Made by a program: the position numbers and the translations under genes. The notes beneath the pieces were generated by a model that was not told where the DNA came from, made no database searches, and saw only the letters and a program-made list of their open reading frames with translations. DNA of 64,000 bases, taken from assembly GCA_964449775.1 (NCBI GenBank), contig CAYVBQ010000002.1:62001-126000 (forward strand), in the 5' to 3' direction. Source of the stretch: Fen-1258 sp964449775. Its GTDB lineage: Bacteria > Bacteroidota > Ignavibacteria > Ignavibacteriales > Melioribacteraceae. The stretch's first letter is position 1. The number at the start of each line of letters is the position of its first letter. Shown here piece by piece: positions 18,231 through 27,259 of this stretch.

Positions 18231-19291
18231 TCGCCCCGGAATCTCTTCATCAATTTTGCGCGGACATAAAATTCCGCAATTGCATTGATGATAAAAGTTA
18301 TTACAAACAACATAGCACCGATGAAAAATAAAACCGTATAATGAGTATCGCCGAATACAACCTCAGCCATCTCCGCACCAATAGTAGCAGAAAGAGTTCG
18401 AACAGGTTCAAAAATATTAAATGTTGAAAGAGGTGCATTACCGGTTGCCATTAATAGAATCATAGTCTCGCCGAATGCACGCCCGAATCCCAAAAGCAAA
18501 GCAGCAAAAATTCCGGGTGTAGCAGCAGGCATTACAACAAAAAGTGCGGTTTGCCATTTCGTTGCGCCAAGGGCAAGACTCGCTTCTGAAAAATATTTTG
18601 GTACCGCCGTTAGAGCATCTTCTGTTACTGTGTAAATAATTGGAATAATTGCAAATGCCATTGCAACACCGCCGGTAAAAGCATTTAATCTGTATGTAAA
18701 TCCAAACACGTTCTGGAAAAAGGTGGCAATCGTCATCAATGCAAAAAAGCCAATTACAACAGATGGAAAACTCGCAAGCAATTCAATAGCGGGTTTTATT
18801 ATTTCCCGCAGTCTTTTTGAAGCGAATAAGGCAGAATAGATTGCAGCAAGAATTGCAAGAGGAGCCCCGAATAGAATTGCGAGAATTGTTGCCTTCAAAC
18901 TGCCAATGAATAAGGGCAGCAATCCATATTTAGGATTTTCACCAACCGGCTGCCATTCTTTTTGTGTTAGATTTTCAAATGAGGCGACATCACTGGCGCC
19001 TGAATGGAATGAAGCATATCCTTCCGAACTACTCTTAGGAATAACTGAAGGATCCTCTCCGTAAGTTTCGGATTGTTGGAACTCGTTTGATACCGCTTTT
19101 TTTTCTTGAGGGAAGAATATAGGAGCGGCTTCGCGAAAAACAAAAGCAAAAATTAATATTATAGCTGCAAAGGATGTGAAGGAGACAGCTTTTATTATAT
19201 TTTCAGCAAGAAACTCACTCAACCTAAATTTACGGTTAAGTGAGTTTTTGCTTTCCCTTTTCTTAGTCTGCATCAGAAAAAATTTTCTCAT
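18227..19291 (-). CDS. pstC: Phosphate ABC transporter permease PstC
   Basis: A 354-residue permease with EAA loop EDALTAVPKYFSEASLALGATKWQT. After the first membrane segment it has a polar periplasmic insert of about 60 residues (Ser/Glu-rich, roughly residues 58-120) that is absent from the short enterobacterial PstC and may contact PstS. The other segments are as expected. Confidence 0.95.
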   Translation of the reverse strand: MRKFFLMQTKKRESKNSLNRKFRLSEFLAENIIKAVSFTSFAAIILIFAFVFREAAPIFFPQEKKAVSNEFQQSETYGEDPSVIPKSSSEGYASFHSGASDVASFENLTQKEWQPVGENPKYGLLPLFIGSLKATILAILFGAPLAILAAIYSALFASKRLREIIKPAIELLASFPSVVIGFFALMTIATFFQNVFGFTYRLNAFTGGVAMAFAIIPIIYTVTEDALTAVPKYFSEASLALGATKWQTALFVVMPAATPGIFAALLLGFGRAFGETMILLMATGNAPLSTFNIFEPVRTLSATIGAEMAEVVFGDTHYTVLFFIGAMLFVITFIINAIAEFYVRAKLMKRFRGE

Positions 19292-19296
19292 TAAAA

Positions 19297-20121
19297 TTAT
19301 TTTACCGGGAAATAACCAACTTGAGTAATCACCGACTGACCTTCGGCACTCAATATCCAGTCGATGTAATTTTTCAATTCGCCTGTTGGTCTGTTCTTTG
19401 TGTACATATATAAAAATCTGGAGATTGGGTAATCGCCGGATTTAATATTTTCAGCAGTTGGTAAATATGCCTTTGAACTTGCATCTTTTTTTACTGTGGC
19501 AAATTTAATTCCTTTGGCATAGGCGGCTCCGCCGAATCCAATTGCATTTTTATCCTTTGCCACGGCATTAACAACTGCTGCGGTTCCCGGCAAACTTTGC
19601 ATAGATGAAGTATAATCTGCGCCACCCAACACATTATCTTTGAAGTAAACATAAGTACCGGAACTATTTTCTCTTCCGTAAACAATAATCTTTGAATCTT
19701 TTCCTCCAACATCTTTCCAATTGGTGATTTTTCCGGTGTAGATGTATTTAATTTGTTCGATTGTTAACTCATGAAGAGTATTAGCGTCATTCAAATAAAC
19801 ACTCAATCCATCTTTTGCGGATTTAATTTCCACGCCAAGCGTGTTATATCTCATTTTCAGTTTTTCTCTTTCACTTGGCTTCATAGGACGGGATGAATTA
19901 CATATATCCGTTGTACCGTTAATTAAAGCCGCTATACCGGTTCCCGATCCACCGCCAGTAACTTGCACTGTAACACCGGGATGTTCCGCCATATATTTTT
20001 CTGCCCATCGTTGTGCAAGAATTACCATTGTATCTGAACCTTTAACTGTGATAACCTTATCCGGCATAAAAAAACCGAATGCCGTCATTGCTGTGATCAT
20101 GATTAAAAATAATTTCTTCAT
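19297..20121 (-). CDS. pstS: Phosphate-binding protein PstS (copy 1)
   Basis: A 274-residue periplasmic protein with signal peptide (MKKLFLIMITAMTAFGFF). Phosphate-site blocks are KGSDTMVILAQRW, TGGGSGTGIAAL, NSSRPMKPSE and GRENSSGTYVYFK. It delivers phosphate to PstCA. Very close in sequence to PstS at 28276-29109, most differences being conservative, so the two come from a duplication. It is the second gene of the oprP operon, 56 bases after oprP. Confidence 0.95.
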   Translation of the reverse strand: MKKLFLIMITAMTAFGFFMPDKVITVKGSDTMVILAQRWAEKYMAEHPGVTVQVTGGGSGTGIAALINGTTDICNSSRPMKPSEREKLKMRYNTLGVEIKSAKDGLSVYLNDANTLHELTIEQIKYIYTGKITNWKDVGGKDSKIIVYGRENSSGTYVYFKDNVLGGADYTSSMQSLPGTAAVVNAVAKDKNAIGFGGAAYAKGIKFATVKKDASSKAYLPTAENIKSGDYPISRFLYMYTKNRPTGELKNYIDWILSAEGQSVITQVGYFPVK

Positions 20122-20177
20122 TTTAACTCCTTATTTTTTTAAAATTTTTATTTGCAAAATTCATTAGAGAAATCTTA

Positions 20178-21473
20178 CTAGAATTTATATTGAATTCTGA
20201 ATGTGAATACATTGTCTTTTAGGTCCTCTGTAAAACCAGCAAGATTTTTAGAAGTTTCATTTGAAACAGAGTCGTAGTAGAATGTGAATTTAATATTATC
20301 ATCCCAGTAATGAACCCAGCCCAAACCTAATGTTGAATAATTAAGATCGCCGGCACCCAGTTTAGCCGCTGCAACTTGACCGATTTGATCTCCGCTTACA
20401 TCTGAGTTAGGATCGTAGCTATCATATTTAACAACCAGCTGATTTTTATCACCAAGATTTTGAACATACATTAGGTAGTAACCGGTAAAGTTTCTGAGGT
20501 AAAGATCTCCCGTTTGAATTGCTGTCGGAGATAATGAACTTGTTGCGCTTCCACCGGGCTGCTTTCCGTTAATAAATTCTCCTCGTAGTGTGAATCCGCC
20601 GAGAAGAGGAAGACTGTAATATAACTGAGCATCTAAACCTAAATAAGATCTATCAGCCCAAGCTTCGGATGTAGTTGCGGAAGCCAACGAAGGAGAGTTA
20701 ACTGTAAAAATTGATTTACCGGAAGCAAGTTTAACCTTTCCCACATAAGTGGAGATACCGCCGTCAATTTCAAAATTCTCTTCTGTGAATGGAAGTTGAA
20801 ATCCTAATCTTCCAATAAAATCTTTTTGATTATCCACTTCCGGATTGACTCCGTTACCGGCAAAAAGACCACCTTTGAAATTGAACATGCTTAAGAAACC
20901 GCTTTTAGGTGCAATTTCTATACTCATACCAAGATCTCTTTCACCGGGGAATAATGTTTGGAATAATCTTGAGCGTTCCGGTGATTCGCGGTTGCTGGAA
21001 GAATAATCTATTTCGAAACCGAATGGTCTATTGAAAACACCGGCTTTAAGAGCAAAAGTTTTCATCCACGGTTCGGTGAATAAAATATATGCGTCTCTTA
21101 AACTAAATCCCTTTTCAGTAGCATCAATTTGTAAGAGATAATTTGTTAAATCATTATCATAAGTAATTTTCAATCTTCCGCGGCGAATCATTAATCTGTT
21201 GTGAATACCTGCTCCAAAATTTCCACCGGAAAAAGATGTAATTCCATCAGCATCAGCCGATTGGAATTGAGTTTGAATATATCCGCTAAGTTTAATCTTT
21301 TTTAAAGCATCAACTGTTGATTTTGTCTCAAGATAAGTTTCATTTAATCCTTCCAGTGCACCTTTAATTTCTTCAATCTTCTCTTTCAAATGGGTATAAG
21401 TCGTGTCTTCTTGCGCGTGCGTGTAAGATGCGAAAGAGACCAGAATAATTAAGAACGTAATGACTTTCTTCAT
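20178..21473 (-). CDS. Phosphate-selective porin OprP/OprO family
   Basis: An outer-membrane channel that lets phosphate or polyphosphate into the periplasm. The start is taken at 21473 (MKKVITFLIILVSFASYTHAQ, a clear signal peptide) because GGAG lies 8 bases upstream and the -7 element at 21506-21513 would put the transcription start downstream of the longer frame's ATG at 21521. A short coiled coil (HLKEKIEEIKGALEGLNETY) follows the signal; then a 16-strand-type barrel with FNRPFGFEIDYSSSNRESPERSRLFQTLFPGERDLG, the family's signature region, and a terminal FRIQYKF. First gene of the pst operon, controlled by the operator at 21523-21561. Confidence 0.9.
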   Translation of the reverse strand: MKKVITFLIILVSFASYTHAQEDTTYTHLKEKIEEIKGALEGLNETYLETKSTVDALKKIKLSGYIQTQFQSADADGITSFSGGNFGAGIHNRLMIRRGRLKITYDNDLTNYLLQIDATEKGFSLRDAYILFTEPWMKTFALKAGVFNRPFGFEIDYSSSNRESPERSRLFQTLFPGERDLGMSIEIAPKSGFLSMFNFKGGLFAGNGVNPEVDNQKDFIGRLGFQLPFTEENFEIDGGISTYVGKVKLASGKSIFTVNSPSLASATTSEAWADRSYLGLDAQLYYSLPLLGGFTLRGEFINGKQPGGSATSSLSPTAIQTGDLYLRNFTGYYLMYVQNLGDKNQLVVKYDSYDPNSDVSGDQIGQVAAAKLGAGDLNYSTLGLGWVHYWDDNIKFTFYYDSVSNETSKNLAGFTEDLKDNVFTFRIQYKF

Positions 21474-21505
21474 GAATAGTACTCCAAAATGTTTTTTGTG
21501 ATGCT

Positions 21506-21561
21506 CAAACATATATTTCATATGTTAACCCAATGTTACGCTAATGTTAAGGAATTGTTAA
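21506..21561 (-). promoter_or_regulatory. Pho-box promoter of the oprP-pstSCAB-phoU operon
   Basis: Read on the minus strand: TTAACA (21561-21556), TTAACA (21550-21545), GTAACA (21539-21534) and TTAACA (21528-21523), each 11 bp apart, then 9 bp, then TATGTTTG (21513-21506), a perfect TAnnTTTG -7 element. Repeats at 11-bp spacing are how PhoB/PhoP regulators bind, and TTAACA is the Bacillus PhoP hexamer. The array covers the -33 region, so activation would be by direct contact with RNA polymerase. Confidence 0.85.
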
Positions 21562-21662
21562 GTTTTTCAATCGAATGTTTTTGGCAATTTGTGAAAATGA
21601 GACGAGATAATAGAAAAAGAGGTTCAGCTTAAATCCTTATTGAAAACGTTGCGAGACTTAAT

Positions 21663-22149
21663 AAATCACCTTACGCAGTATGTCATTCTGAACGAAACGA
21701 AGTGAAGTGTCCGTAGGACTCCTTCGGAGAAGAATCTAATAATCGAACAAAAAAGAAGTTTTTAGATTCTTCTCCCGATGAATCGCATTAGCGTCAACTT
21801 AACAAATAGATTATTCATTAGAAATTAGAATAATTGTATTGTTTATAGAACAAAATAAGCGTTTTATATATCATCCCTAAAGGGATTTTATTTGTTTTTT
21901 GTTCGTTTTTCTATAAATACCACCTACAATTAAAATCCCGTTAGGGATGATATATTGGTTTCAATTAGAAAAAGAACAAACATGTCAAAAACAAGGTAAT
22001 ACTAACAAAAAGCGCTAAATGAAATCTGTTTTCGCTTATTTTTACAGTTCATATCATACAATAATCTAAAAAACCATAAAATTAGGTTGACGCCTATGCG
22101 ATGAATCGGGATCAGAATGACAATCATTTATATTTCTGCGTAACGTGAA
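21663..22149. mobile_element. MITE family 1, copy 1 (interrupted)
   Basis: A non-autonomous element of about 164 bp net, split by a nested insertion. Ends read TCACCTTACGCA and TGCGTAACGTGA in inverted orientation; the body contains GTCATTCTGAA and AAAAAAGAAGTTTTTAGATTCTTC, shared (in fragments of that order) with copies at 40780 and 43750. Flanked by a 5-bp direct repeat TTAAT (21658-21662 and 22150-22154). Confidence 0.8.
21786..22098. mobile_element. Nested 313-bp element with 10-bp target duplication
   Basis: Inserted in MITE family 1, copy 1. The direct repeat CGATGAATCG stands at 21776-21785 and 22099-22108. Terminal inverted repeats are CATTAGCGTCAACTTAA and, inverted, CATAGGCGTCAACCTAA. 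Inside is a REP-like inverted pair, ATCATCCCTAAAGGGATTT against AAATCCCGTTAGGGATGAT (about 21875 and 21933). No reading frame is present, so it must move in trans. Confidence 0.75.
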
Positions 22150-22271
22150 TTAATAATTATTTAATATTGTGCACTTGATAATGTAAAGTATATTGCAGTG
22201 AAAATTTAATTCTACTCGAATTGAATTGTAGCAATGGGAATCCACCACTATGTGGCTAGTTTTTTTATTTA

Positions 22272-22371
22272 AGGGCGGTTCTAAAAATATCAATATCTTC
22301 TGTGGACTTTGCGTTTTCTTTGCGTTCTCTGCGTTAAATATTTAAATACGATAATTTTTAGAACCGTCCTC
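22272..22371. mobile_element. 100-bp inverted-repeat element (MITE family 2)
   Basis: Ends AGGGCGGTTCTAAAAAT (22272-22288) and its near inverse ATTTTTAGAACCGTCCT (22354-22370), a 17-bp terminal inverted repeat with one mismatch. The core is three TTTGCGTT/TCTGCGTT words. No target duplication is evident. It stands 50 bp before the glycosyltransferase gene and may separate it from its old promoter. Confidence 0.65.
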
Positions 22372-22420
22372 AATAACTCCGATTCGAGTACTTCTCCACA
22401 ACTAAATATTTATACTCCAT

Positions 22421-23770
22421 ATGGAAATAGAACAACAAATAACCCCCGAAGAAGAAAAGAGTTCAAAAAAAGCTTGGGTTATAACCGCCGATATGGGTTA
22501 CGGTCATCAGCGTGCGGTCTATCCTTTACGAGCCGTAGCTGAAGACGGTATTATCACAGTAGGGTCAGAGCACGCTGCATCAAAAAACGAAGAAAAATTA
22601 TGGAAGCGTGTTCTCAACGGATATGAATTTATTTCACGGGCAAAAGAAATTCCAGTAATTGGAGATCCTCTTTTTAATTTATTCGACACCTTCATGCAGA
22701 TACCATCTCCCTACCCGATGAGAGATCTTTCCAACAAGACATTACAAGTTGCTATACTAGAATCAAGCATTAATAAAGGATTATGTTTAGGAATGCTCGA
22801 GACTATAAAGACTAAGGATTTACCGGTCGTCACTTCTTTTTACGCAACTGCAATTGCAGCAGATATGAAGGGATTTAATTCTGTCTTCTGCATAGTATGC
22901 GATGCCGATATAAACCGTGTTTGGGTTGCAAAGGAACCCTGGGAAAGTAAAATTGAATATTTCGCACCATGCGGAAAAGCCGCGCAAAGACTAAAGGCGT
23001 ACGGAGTACAAGAAGAAAAAATTTTCACTACAGGTTTCCCTTTACCAATTGAATTACTTGGAGATAAAGATTTAACAATATTGAAAGCTGATCTTGCTCA
23101 AAGATTAGATTATCTAGATCCTGAAAATATATTTTGGCGGAGACATAAAAGGAATGTAAAACACTTTTTAGGGAAAGAGAATTGTATCCCACGAAAAGAT
23201 AGAAAATTTACTATAACATATGCTGTTGGCGGAGCCGGCGCCCAAAAAGAGATTGGTGAAAAGATTGCACTTAGTCTAAAGACTAAGATACTTAATGATG
23301 AGGTAAAGCTTGTTCTTGTTGCGGGAATAAGAAAGGAAGTGAAAGATTTTTTTGACTCGGTAAAAGAGAAGATCACCGATGATGATTCTAAGATAGAAAT
23401 TGTTTATGCCGAAACGTTGTACGAATACTTTGATAAATTTAATGGAATACTAAAGTACACAGATGTTCTCTGGACGAAACCAAGCGAGTTGTCATTTTAT
23501 TGTGCATTAGGAATTCCAATCATCATTGCCCCGCCCATAGGTTCACAAGAAAAATTTAATGCGAAATGGTTATATGAAGTTCAAGCCGGTATTAAACAAG
23601 AGAACCCCGATTACACCGATCAATGGCTCTTTGAATCATTAAACAAAGGAAGATTAGCTGAAGCTGCGTGGTCTGGATTTTTGAAAGCAAGAAAATTAGG
23701 CACGTTTAAAATTTTAGAAATATTAGAGACAGGTAAACTGATCTCTGAAAAATCCCCCGTTATGAGATAA
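22421..23770 (+). CDS. GT-B-fold glycosyltransferase-like protein
   Basis: A 449-residue soluble protein without signal peptide. The N-terminal ITADMGYGHQRAVYPL resembles the GGGH-type acceptor loop of processive diacylglycerol glycosyltransferases and MurG-like GT28 enzymes; the C-terminal half has TYAVGGAGAQKEIGEKI and a KPSELSFYCALGIPIIIAPPIGSQEKFNAKWL block that fits a nucleotide-sugar site. The next gene, 2 bases downstream, is a clear MGDG-synthase-type enzyme, so the pair probably makes a glycolipid. No Shine-Dalgarno site and no Pho box were found in front; two insertion elements lie just upstream. Substrate unknown. Confidence 0.6.
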   Translation: MEIEQQITPEEEKSSKKAWVITADMGYGHQRAVYPLRAVAEDGIITVGSEHAASKNEEKLWKRVLNGYEFISRAKEIPVIGDPLFNLFDTFMQIPSPYPMRDLSNKTLQVAILESSINKGLCLGMLETIKTKDLPVVTSFYATAIAADMKGFNSVFCIVCDADINRVWVAKEPWESKIEYFAPCGKAAQRLKAYGVQEEKIFTTGFPLPIELLGDKDLTILKADLAQRLDYLDPENIFWRRHKRNVKHFLGKENCIPRKDRKFTITYAVGGAGAQKEIGEKIALSLKTKILNDEVKLVLVAGIRKEVKDFFDSVKEKITDDDSKIEIVYAETLYEYFDKFNGILKYTDVLWTKPSELSFYCALGIPIIIAPPIGSQEKFNAKWLYEVQAGIKQENPDYTDQWLFESLNKGRLAEAAWSGFLKARKLGTFKILEILETGKLISEKSPVMR

Positions 23771-23772
23771 AA

Positions 23773-24918
23773 TTGAACACAACTCTTAACAATAAAAGGA
23801 AATTCCTTTTCATTTATTTGAAAACCGGTGGAGGTCACCTTGCACCGGCAAGATCATTGTCAAAGTACCTAGAAAAACACAACAAAGAAGAAGTCGAGGT
23901 AATTCTTGTTGATGGATTTGAAAAAACCAAAAGATACACACGCTTTATTGTTGAAGATGGATACCGGATTCTGCAGAGTAAATTCAAATGGTTTTATGAA
24001 TTAATCTACGCTATCCATAAAGTTAGAATCATTTCCGGGATTAGTTCATATTTAGTTTCTATTCATATGGAAAAATATTTATCTGAAATGATCCAAAAGG
24101 AAAAACCGGAAAAGATAGTACTCTTCCATTTTTTTGCTATCAAACCGGTATATAAAATAATTAAAGAATTAAATCTGAATATTCCCGTAATTACTATTGT
24201 AACAGATCCTTTTATTGCTCCACCATTATGGTTTTTGAACAAAAATCAAAATTTTATTTTATTCAGCCAGGAACTGAAGGATTTTTGCATTAGGAAGGGA
24301 ATTGACTCAAATAATATTAAAGTATTTGATTTTGTTCTTGATGAGAAATATTCAAAGGTCGCAACGCAAGATGAGATACTATCTTATAAAAGGAAATTCG
24401 GTTTTAAGAAGGAAAAAGTTTTGCTGATTCTGGGTGGTGGTGATGGCATCCCAAATGGGATTCAAATACTGAAAAGTATTCTAAAATTAAATAGTGATTT
24501 CGAAATTGCTGTTGTATGCGGCAGGAATAAAGAGTTCTATGAACAAGCCAATAAAATTATTATAGATGATAGATATGACAATGTAAAAATTTATGGCTTT
24601 GTTGATTTTGTTTATGAATTGATCAGTATATCGGATGTTGTTATTTCAAAATGCGGTGCGTCAACATTTATAGAATTATTAATCTCGGGGAAAATTCAAA
24701 TTGTTAACAGTTACCTTTGGGAACAGGAAAAAGGGAATGTTGATTTCCTGATAAATAATAACCTTGGTATTTACGAAAAGCGAATTGGCAAACTTCCGGC
24801 AATAATAAATCAAATGTTTACCGACCATAATATTTTACAGCAGTATAAAAAGAACATTGCTAGTTTTAACTTTGAAAACGGTGTTTCAAAAGTTTCCTCA
24901 TTTTTACTGGATCAATGA
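23773..24918 (+). CDS. MGDG-synthase/GT28-type glycosyltransferase
   Basis: A 381-residue protein with the N-terminal acceptor motif KTGGGHLAPARSLSKYL (residues 17-33) of monogalactosyldiacylglycerol synthases and MurG relatives, a TIVTDPFIAPPLW segment, and in the C-terminal half LILGGGDGIPNG, GFVDFVYELISISDVVISKCGASTFIELLISGK, the GT28 donor site. Such enzymes transfer a sugar from a UDP donor to diacylglycerol at the inner membrane. First codon TTG. In phosphate-starved bacteria such glycolipids replace phospholipids; that role is inferred here from the island context. A GC-rich hairpin (CCCCGC/GCGGGG, about 24926-24944) follows the stop. Confidence 0.75.
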   Translation: MNTTLNNKRKFLFIYLKTGGGHLAPARSLSKYLEKHNKEEVEVILVDGFEKTKRYTRFIVEDGYRILQSKFKWFYELIYAIHKVRIISGISSYLVSIHMEKYLSEMIQKEKPEKIVLFHFFAIKPVYKIIKELNLNIPVITIVTDPFIAPPLWFLNKNQNFILFSQELKDFCIRKGIDSNNIKVFDFVLDEKYSKVATQDEILSYKRKFGFKKEKVLLILGGGDGIPNGIQILKSILKLNSDFEIAVVCGRNKEFYEQANKIIIDDRYDNVKIYGFVDFVYELISISDVVISKCGASTFIELLISGKIQIVNSYLWEQEKGNVDFLINNNLGIYEKRIGKLPAIINQMFTDHNILQQYKKNIASFNFENGVSKVSSFLLDQ

Positions 24919-24986
24919 AGCTCCCCGCCGCAAGCAGCGGGGTATCAGAAACAAGTCATTACGAGTCTCGATTAAAAATTACATAA

Positions 24987-25907
24987 TTAGCTGGCTAAGG
25001 AAGCAATTAATTTTTTTTCTGTAGTGATGTTTTGAGATTTTGATGCTGGTGTGGATATTTCAGCGGTAATTTCAAATGGGAAAGCATCTATTAAAAACAA
25101 ACTTGCCTCTTCTTTAATATTATTGTCTACTGAACCTCCGGCATTGACGAATCTTATTCCTTCTCTAAAATACTCTCTCATTTCATGGCTATGACCGTGC
25201 AATACAAGTTTTACATTACTTTCTAAAAACAATTTCAAGAGTTTCTTTTTACCACGCAATTTCATTGTATAATCTTCGATCTTATTCCACATTGTACTTT
25301 CTGAACTGTGTGATGGAACATCTTTCGGATAAAAATGATGATGCGTTAAAACGATCTTAACTTTTTCTTTGAACTCATTCTTGGTAAGAATTGCCTTTAG
25401 AAATTGCTTCTGTATTTTCGAGACATATCCATTGGAGGCAAACGGATTTTTAAACCGCGAATACTCAGCGTTGGAATTTAATCCGATAAGAAGAACATCC
25501 TTAAATTCTTTTACAAATGGGAAAAATAATTCATCATGAGGTCGAATTGTATTCTCAAAAAGTTCTTTGAAGTGATCAATAAACTTTGCAACCTTTTCAT
25601 GGTAATTTGTATTCATACATTTTGTCGGAAAGCCGAAAACATCTTGTGCAGTTTGTGGACCACCGAAAATATCATGATTACCAATTACAATAGAAGACTT
25701 ATCACTTCTAAATAAATTAAACTTTTTCAAAATTTCTTTCAAAATGACAAAATCCTTTTCATCTGCGTTATCAGAAATATCCCCGGTAATAACAAAATGC
25801 TGCGCACCGTTATCAAGAGCATGCTGAATTAGTTTTTTAATTTTTGAAATGTTTTCTCTTTTATGTTTTGTACAAAGGTGCAAATCTGAAATGTGCGCAA
25901 TCCTCAT
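24987..25907 (-). CDS. Calcineurin-like metallophosphoesterase
   Basis: A 306-residue cytosolic protein with all metal-site motifs: HISDLHL (D-x-H), ITGDISDNADEKD (GD), IGNHD (GNHD), THHHFYP (H) and LHGHSHE (GHxH). The fold covers cAMP phosphodiesterases, LpxH and the PlcP-type phospholipase that releases diacylglycerol in phosphate-starved alphaproteobacteria. Its own Pho box, and two diacylglycerol-type glycosyltransferases next to it, make a PlcP-like role attractive but unproven. Convergent to the glycosyltransferase pair and divergent from the NeuB-like gene. Confidence 0.8.
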   Translation of the reverse strand: MRIAHISDLHLCTKHKRENISKIKKLIQHALDNGAQHFVITGDISDNADEKDFVILKEILKKFNLFRSDKSSIVIGNHDIFGGPQTAQDVFGFPTKCMNTNYHEKVAKFIDHFKELFENTIRPHDELFFPFVKEFKDVLLIGLNSNAEYSRFKNPFASNGYVSKIQKQFLKAILTKNEFKEKVKIVLTHHHFYPKDVPSHSSESTMWNKIEDYTMKLRGKKKLLKLFLESNVKLVLHGHSHEMREYFREGIRFVNAGGSVDNNIKEEASLFLIDAFPFEITAEISTPASKSQNITTEKKLIASLAS

Positions 25908-25931
25908 TACAATCCTTTAAATTTTTCTGCA

Positions 25932-25987
25932 CGAAATTAGACAACAGATGTTATGGCAATATGAATGAATTGTTATCAAATTATTAA
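25932..25987 (-). promoter_or_regulatory. Pho-box promoter of the metallophosphoesterase
   Basis: On the minus strand: TTAATA (25987-25982), ATAACA (25976-25971), TTCATA (25965-25960), ATAACA (25954-25949), all 11 bp apart, then 9 bp, then TAATTTCG (25939-25932), one base off TAnnTTTG. Weaker hexamers than the other copies but identical geometry. Confidence 0.7.
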
Positions 25988-26004
25988 GAAAAGATTTTAT
26001 AGAA

Positions 26005-26060
26005 TTAACAATTTCTTAACTCTCAGTTAATATTGAGATAATATCAATTACCAATATTTG
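26005..26060 (+). promoter_or_regulatory. Pho-box promoter of the NeuB-like gene
   Basis: TTAACA (26005), TTAACT (26016), TTAATA (26027), ATAATA (26038), 11 bp apart, then 9 bp, then AATATTTG (26053-26060). Back to back with the minus-strand Pho box at 25932-25987; the nearest hexamers of the two operators are 17 bp apart. Confidence 0.82.
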
Positions 26061-26086
26061 TACTACAAAAAATTGGGAAGGAGTAG

Positions 26087-26989
26087 ATGATGGGATTAAC
26101 CAAAGTAAAAGTGGGCAATAGATATATTGGCGACGGAGAGCCGGTTTACGTTATTGCTGAAATCGGAATAAACCATAACGGTTCTATAGAACTTGCAAAA
26201 AAATTAATTGATGGTGCAGTATTTACCGGATGCGATGCAGTTAAGTTTCAGAAAAGAACACCGGAACTTTGTGTACCAAGAGATCAATGGAATATTATGC
26301 GCGATACTCCTTGGGGTAGAATCAGCTATATCGAATACCGGATTAAAATGGAATTCGGTTTTTCCGAATACGAGCAAATTGATTCTTATTGTAAATATAA
26401 GGGAATCGATTGGTTCGTTTCCGCTTGGGATGAAGAAGCAGTCGAATTTACTGAGCAGTTTGATCCTATACTTTATAAAGTGTCATCTGCATCTTTAACT
26501 GATTTTGATCTCATGCAAAAAATAAAAGAAACAAATAAACCAATTATTCTTTCTACAGGTATGTCCACACTAGATGAGATTGAAGAATCGGTAGAATTTC
26601 TAAACAGTAATAAATTAATGCTTGCTCAGGCTACTTCAACTTATCCTTGTAGTGTAAGGGAATTGAATTTAAGAGTGATCCAAACTTACAAAGAAAAATT
26701 TCCCGGAGTACCAATTGGTTACAGCGGGCATGAAACCGGATTAGCCCCTACTTTAGCGGCTGTTGCAATGGGTGCAACATTTATTGAAAGGCATTTGACT
26801 CTTGATCGTGCGATGTGGGGAACTGATCAAGCTGCATCTGTTGAAATTGGAGGAATGTTCAAACTAGTAAAGAACATTCGAGATATTGAAAAAGCTTTAG
26901 GCGACGGCAAAAAAAAAGTTTATGAAAGTGAATTAAGCAGTAGGAATAAATTACGCAGAATCTTAAGTGAAAACCGGATTGCAATTTAG
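26087..26989 (+). CDS. NeuB-family sialic-acid-type synthase
   Basis: A 300-residue TIM-barrel enzyme that condenses phosphoenolpyruvate with an N-acetyl-hexosamine. Motifs seen are AEIGINHNGS (residues 24-33), DAVKFQKR (49-56), FVSAWDEEAVEF, LSTGMSTLDEI, GYSGHETGLAP and FIERHLTLDRAMWGTDQAASVE, the NeuB active site. The C-terminal SAF (antifreeze-like) domain of full NeuB/SpsE is missing, so the protein is shorter than the usual 340-350 residues. The two Met codons at 26087 and 26090 both fit the GGAG site. No NeuA or NeuC gene is nearby, so the product and its link to phosphate starvation are open. Confidence 0.8.
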   Translation: MMGLTKVKVGNRYIGDGEPVYVIAEIGINHNGSIELAKKLIDGAVFTGCDAVKFQKRTPELCVPRDQWNIMRDTPWGRISYIEYRIKMEFGFSEYEQIDSYCKYKGIDWFVSAWDEEAVEFTEQFDPILYKVSSASLTDFDLMQKIKETNKPIILSTGMSTLDEIEESVEFLNSNKLMLAQATSTYPCSVRELNLRVIQTYKEKFPGVPIGYSGHETGLAPTLAAVAMGATFIERHLTLDRAMWGTDQAASVEIGGMFKLVKNIRDIEKALGDGKKKVYESELSSRNKLRRILSENRIAI

Positions 26990-27040
26990 TAAATAATGCG
27001 ACTTATCAATACGCCTTACGCAAATTGTGCTTTTTAGTAA

Positions 27041-27060
27041 CCCCGACATTTATGTCGGGG
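27041..27060. terminator. Hairpin after the NeuB-like gene
   Basis: A perfect 8-bp stem (CCCCGACA/TGTCGGGG) with a TTTA loop, 50 bases past the stop codon. No long T-run on either side. Other short palindromes (GGGCTTTAGCCC near 27090, a CCCCTCTCTGATTAGGAGGGG type near 27165) fill the rest of this gap up to 27259. Confidence 0.4.
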
Positions 27061-27259
27061 GCCACATCAACCCATGTTATTCGGGCTTTAGCCCAAAACA
27101 GATTATTAAAATTTTGCTCGATGCAAAAATAAGGAAGGACAAATACACAACCTCTCCGATTCCCCTCTCTGATTAGGAGGGGATTTTTTTTAACTTTTTC
27201 TCGTCCTGAAAAAAGTTGACTAAGGTCAAAAGAAAAGCAAGAGAGATGTAATTTCTGAT

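Noticed and set aside
22150..22183. Possible Pho box before the glycosyltransferase pair (TTAATA at 22150 and 22161, 11 bp apart)
   Set aside because: Only two hexamers fit, the upstream ones fall in MITE ends, and the sequence 9 bp downstream does not match TAnnTTTG. The pair may be Pho-regulated in another way, but this site does not show it.
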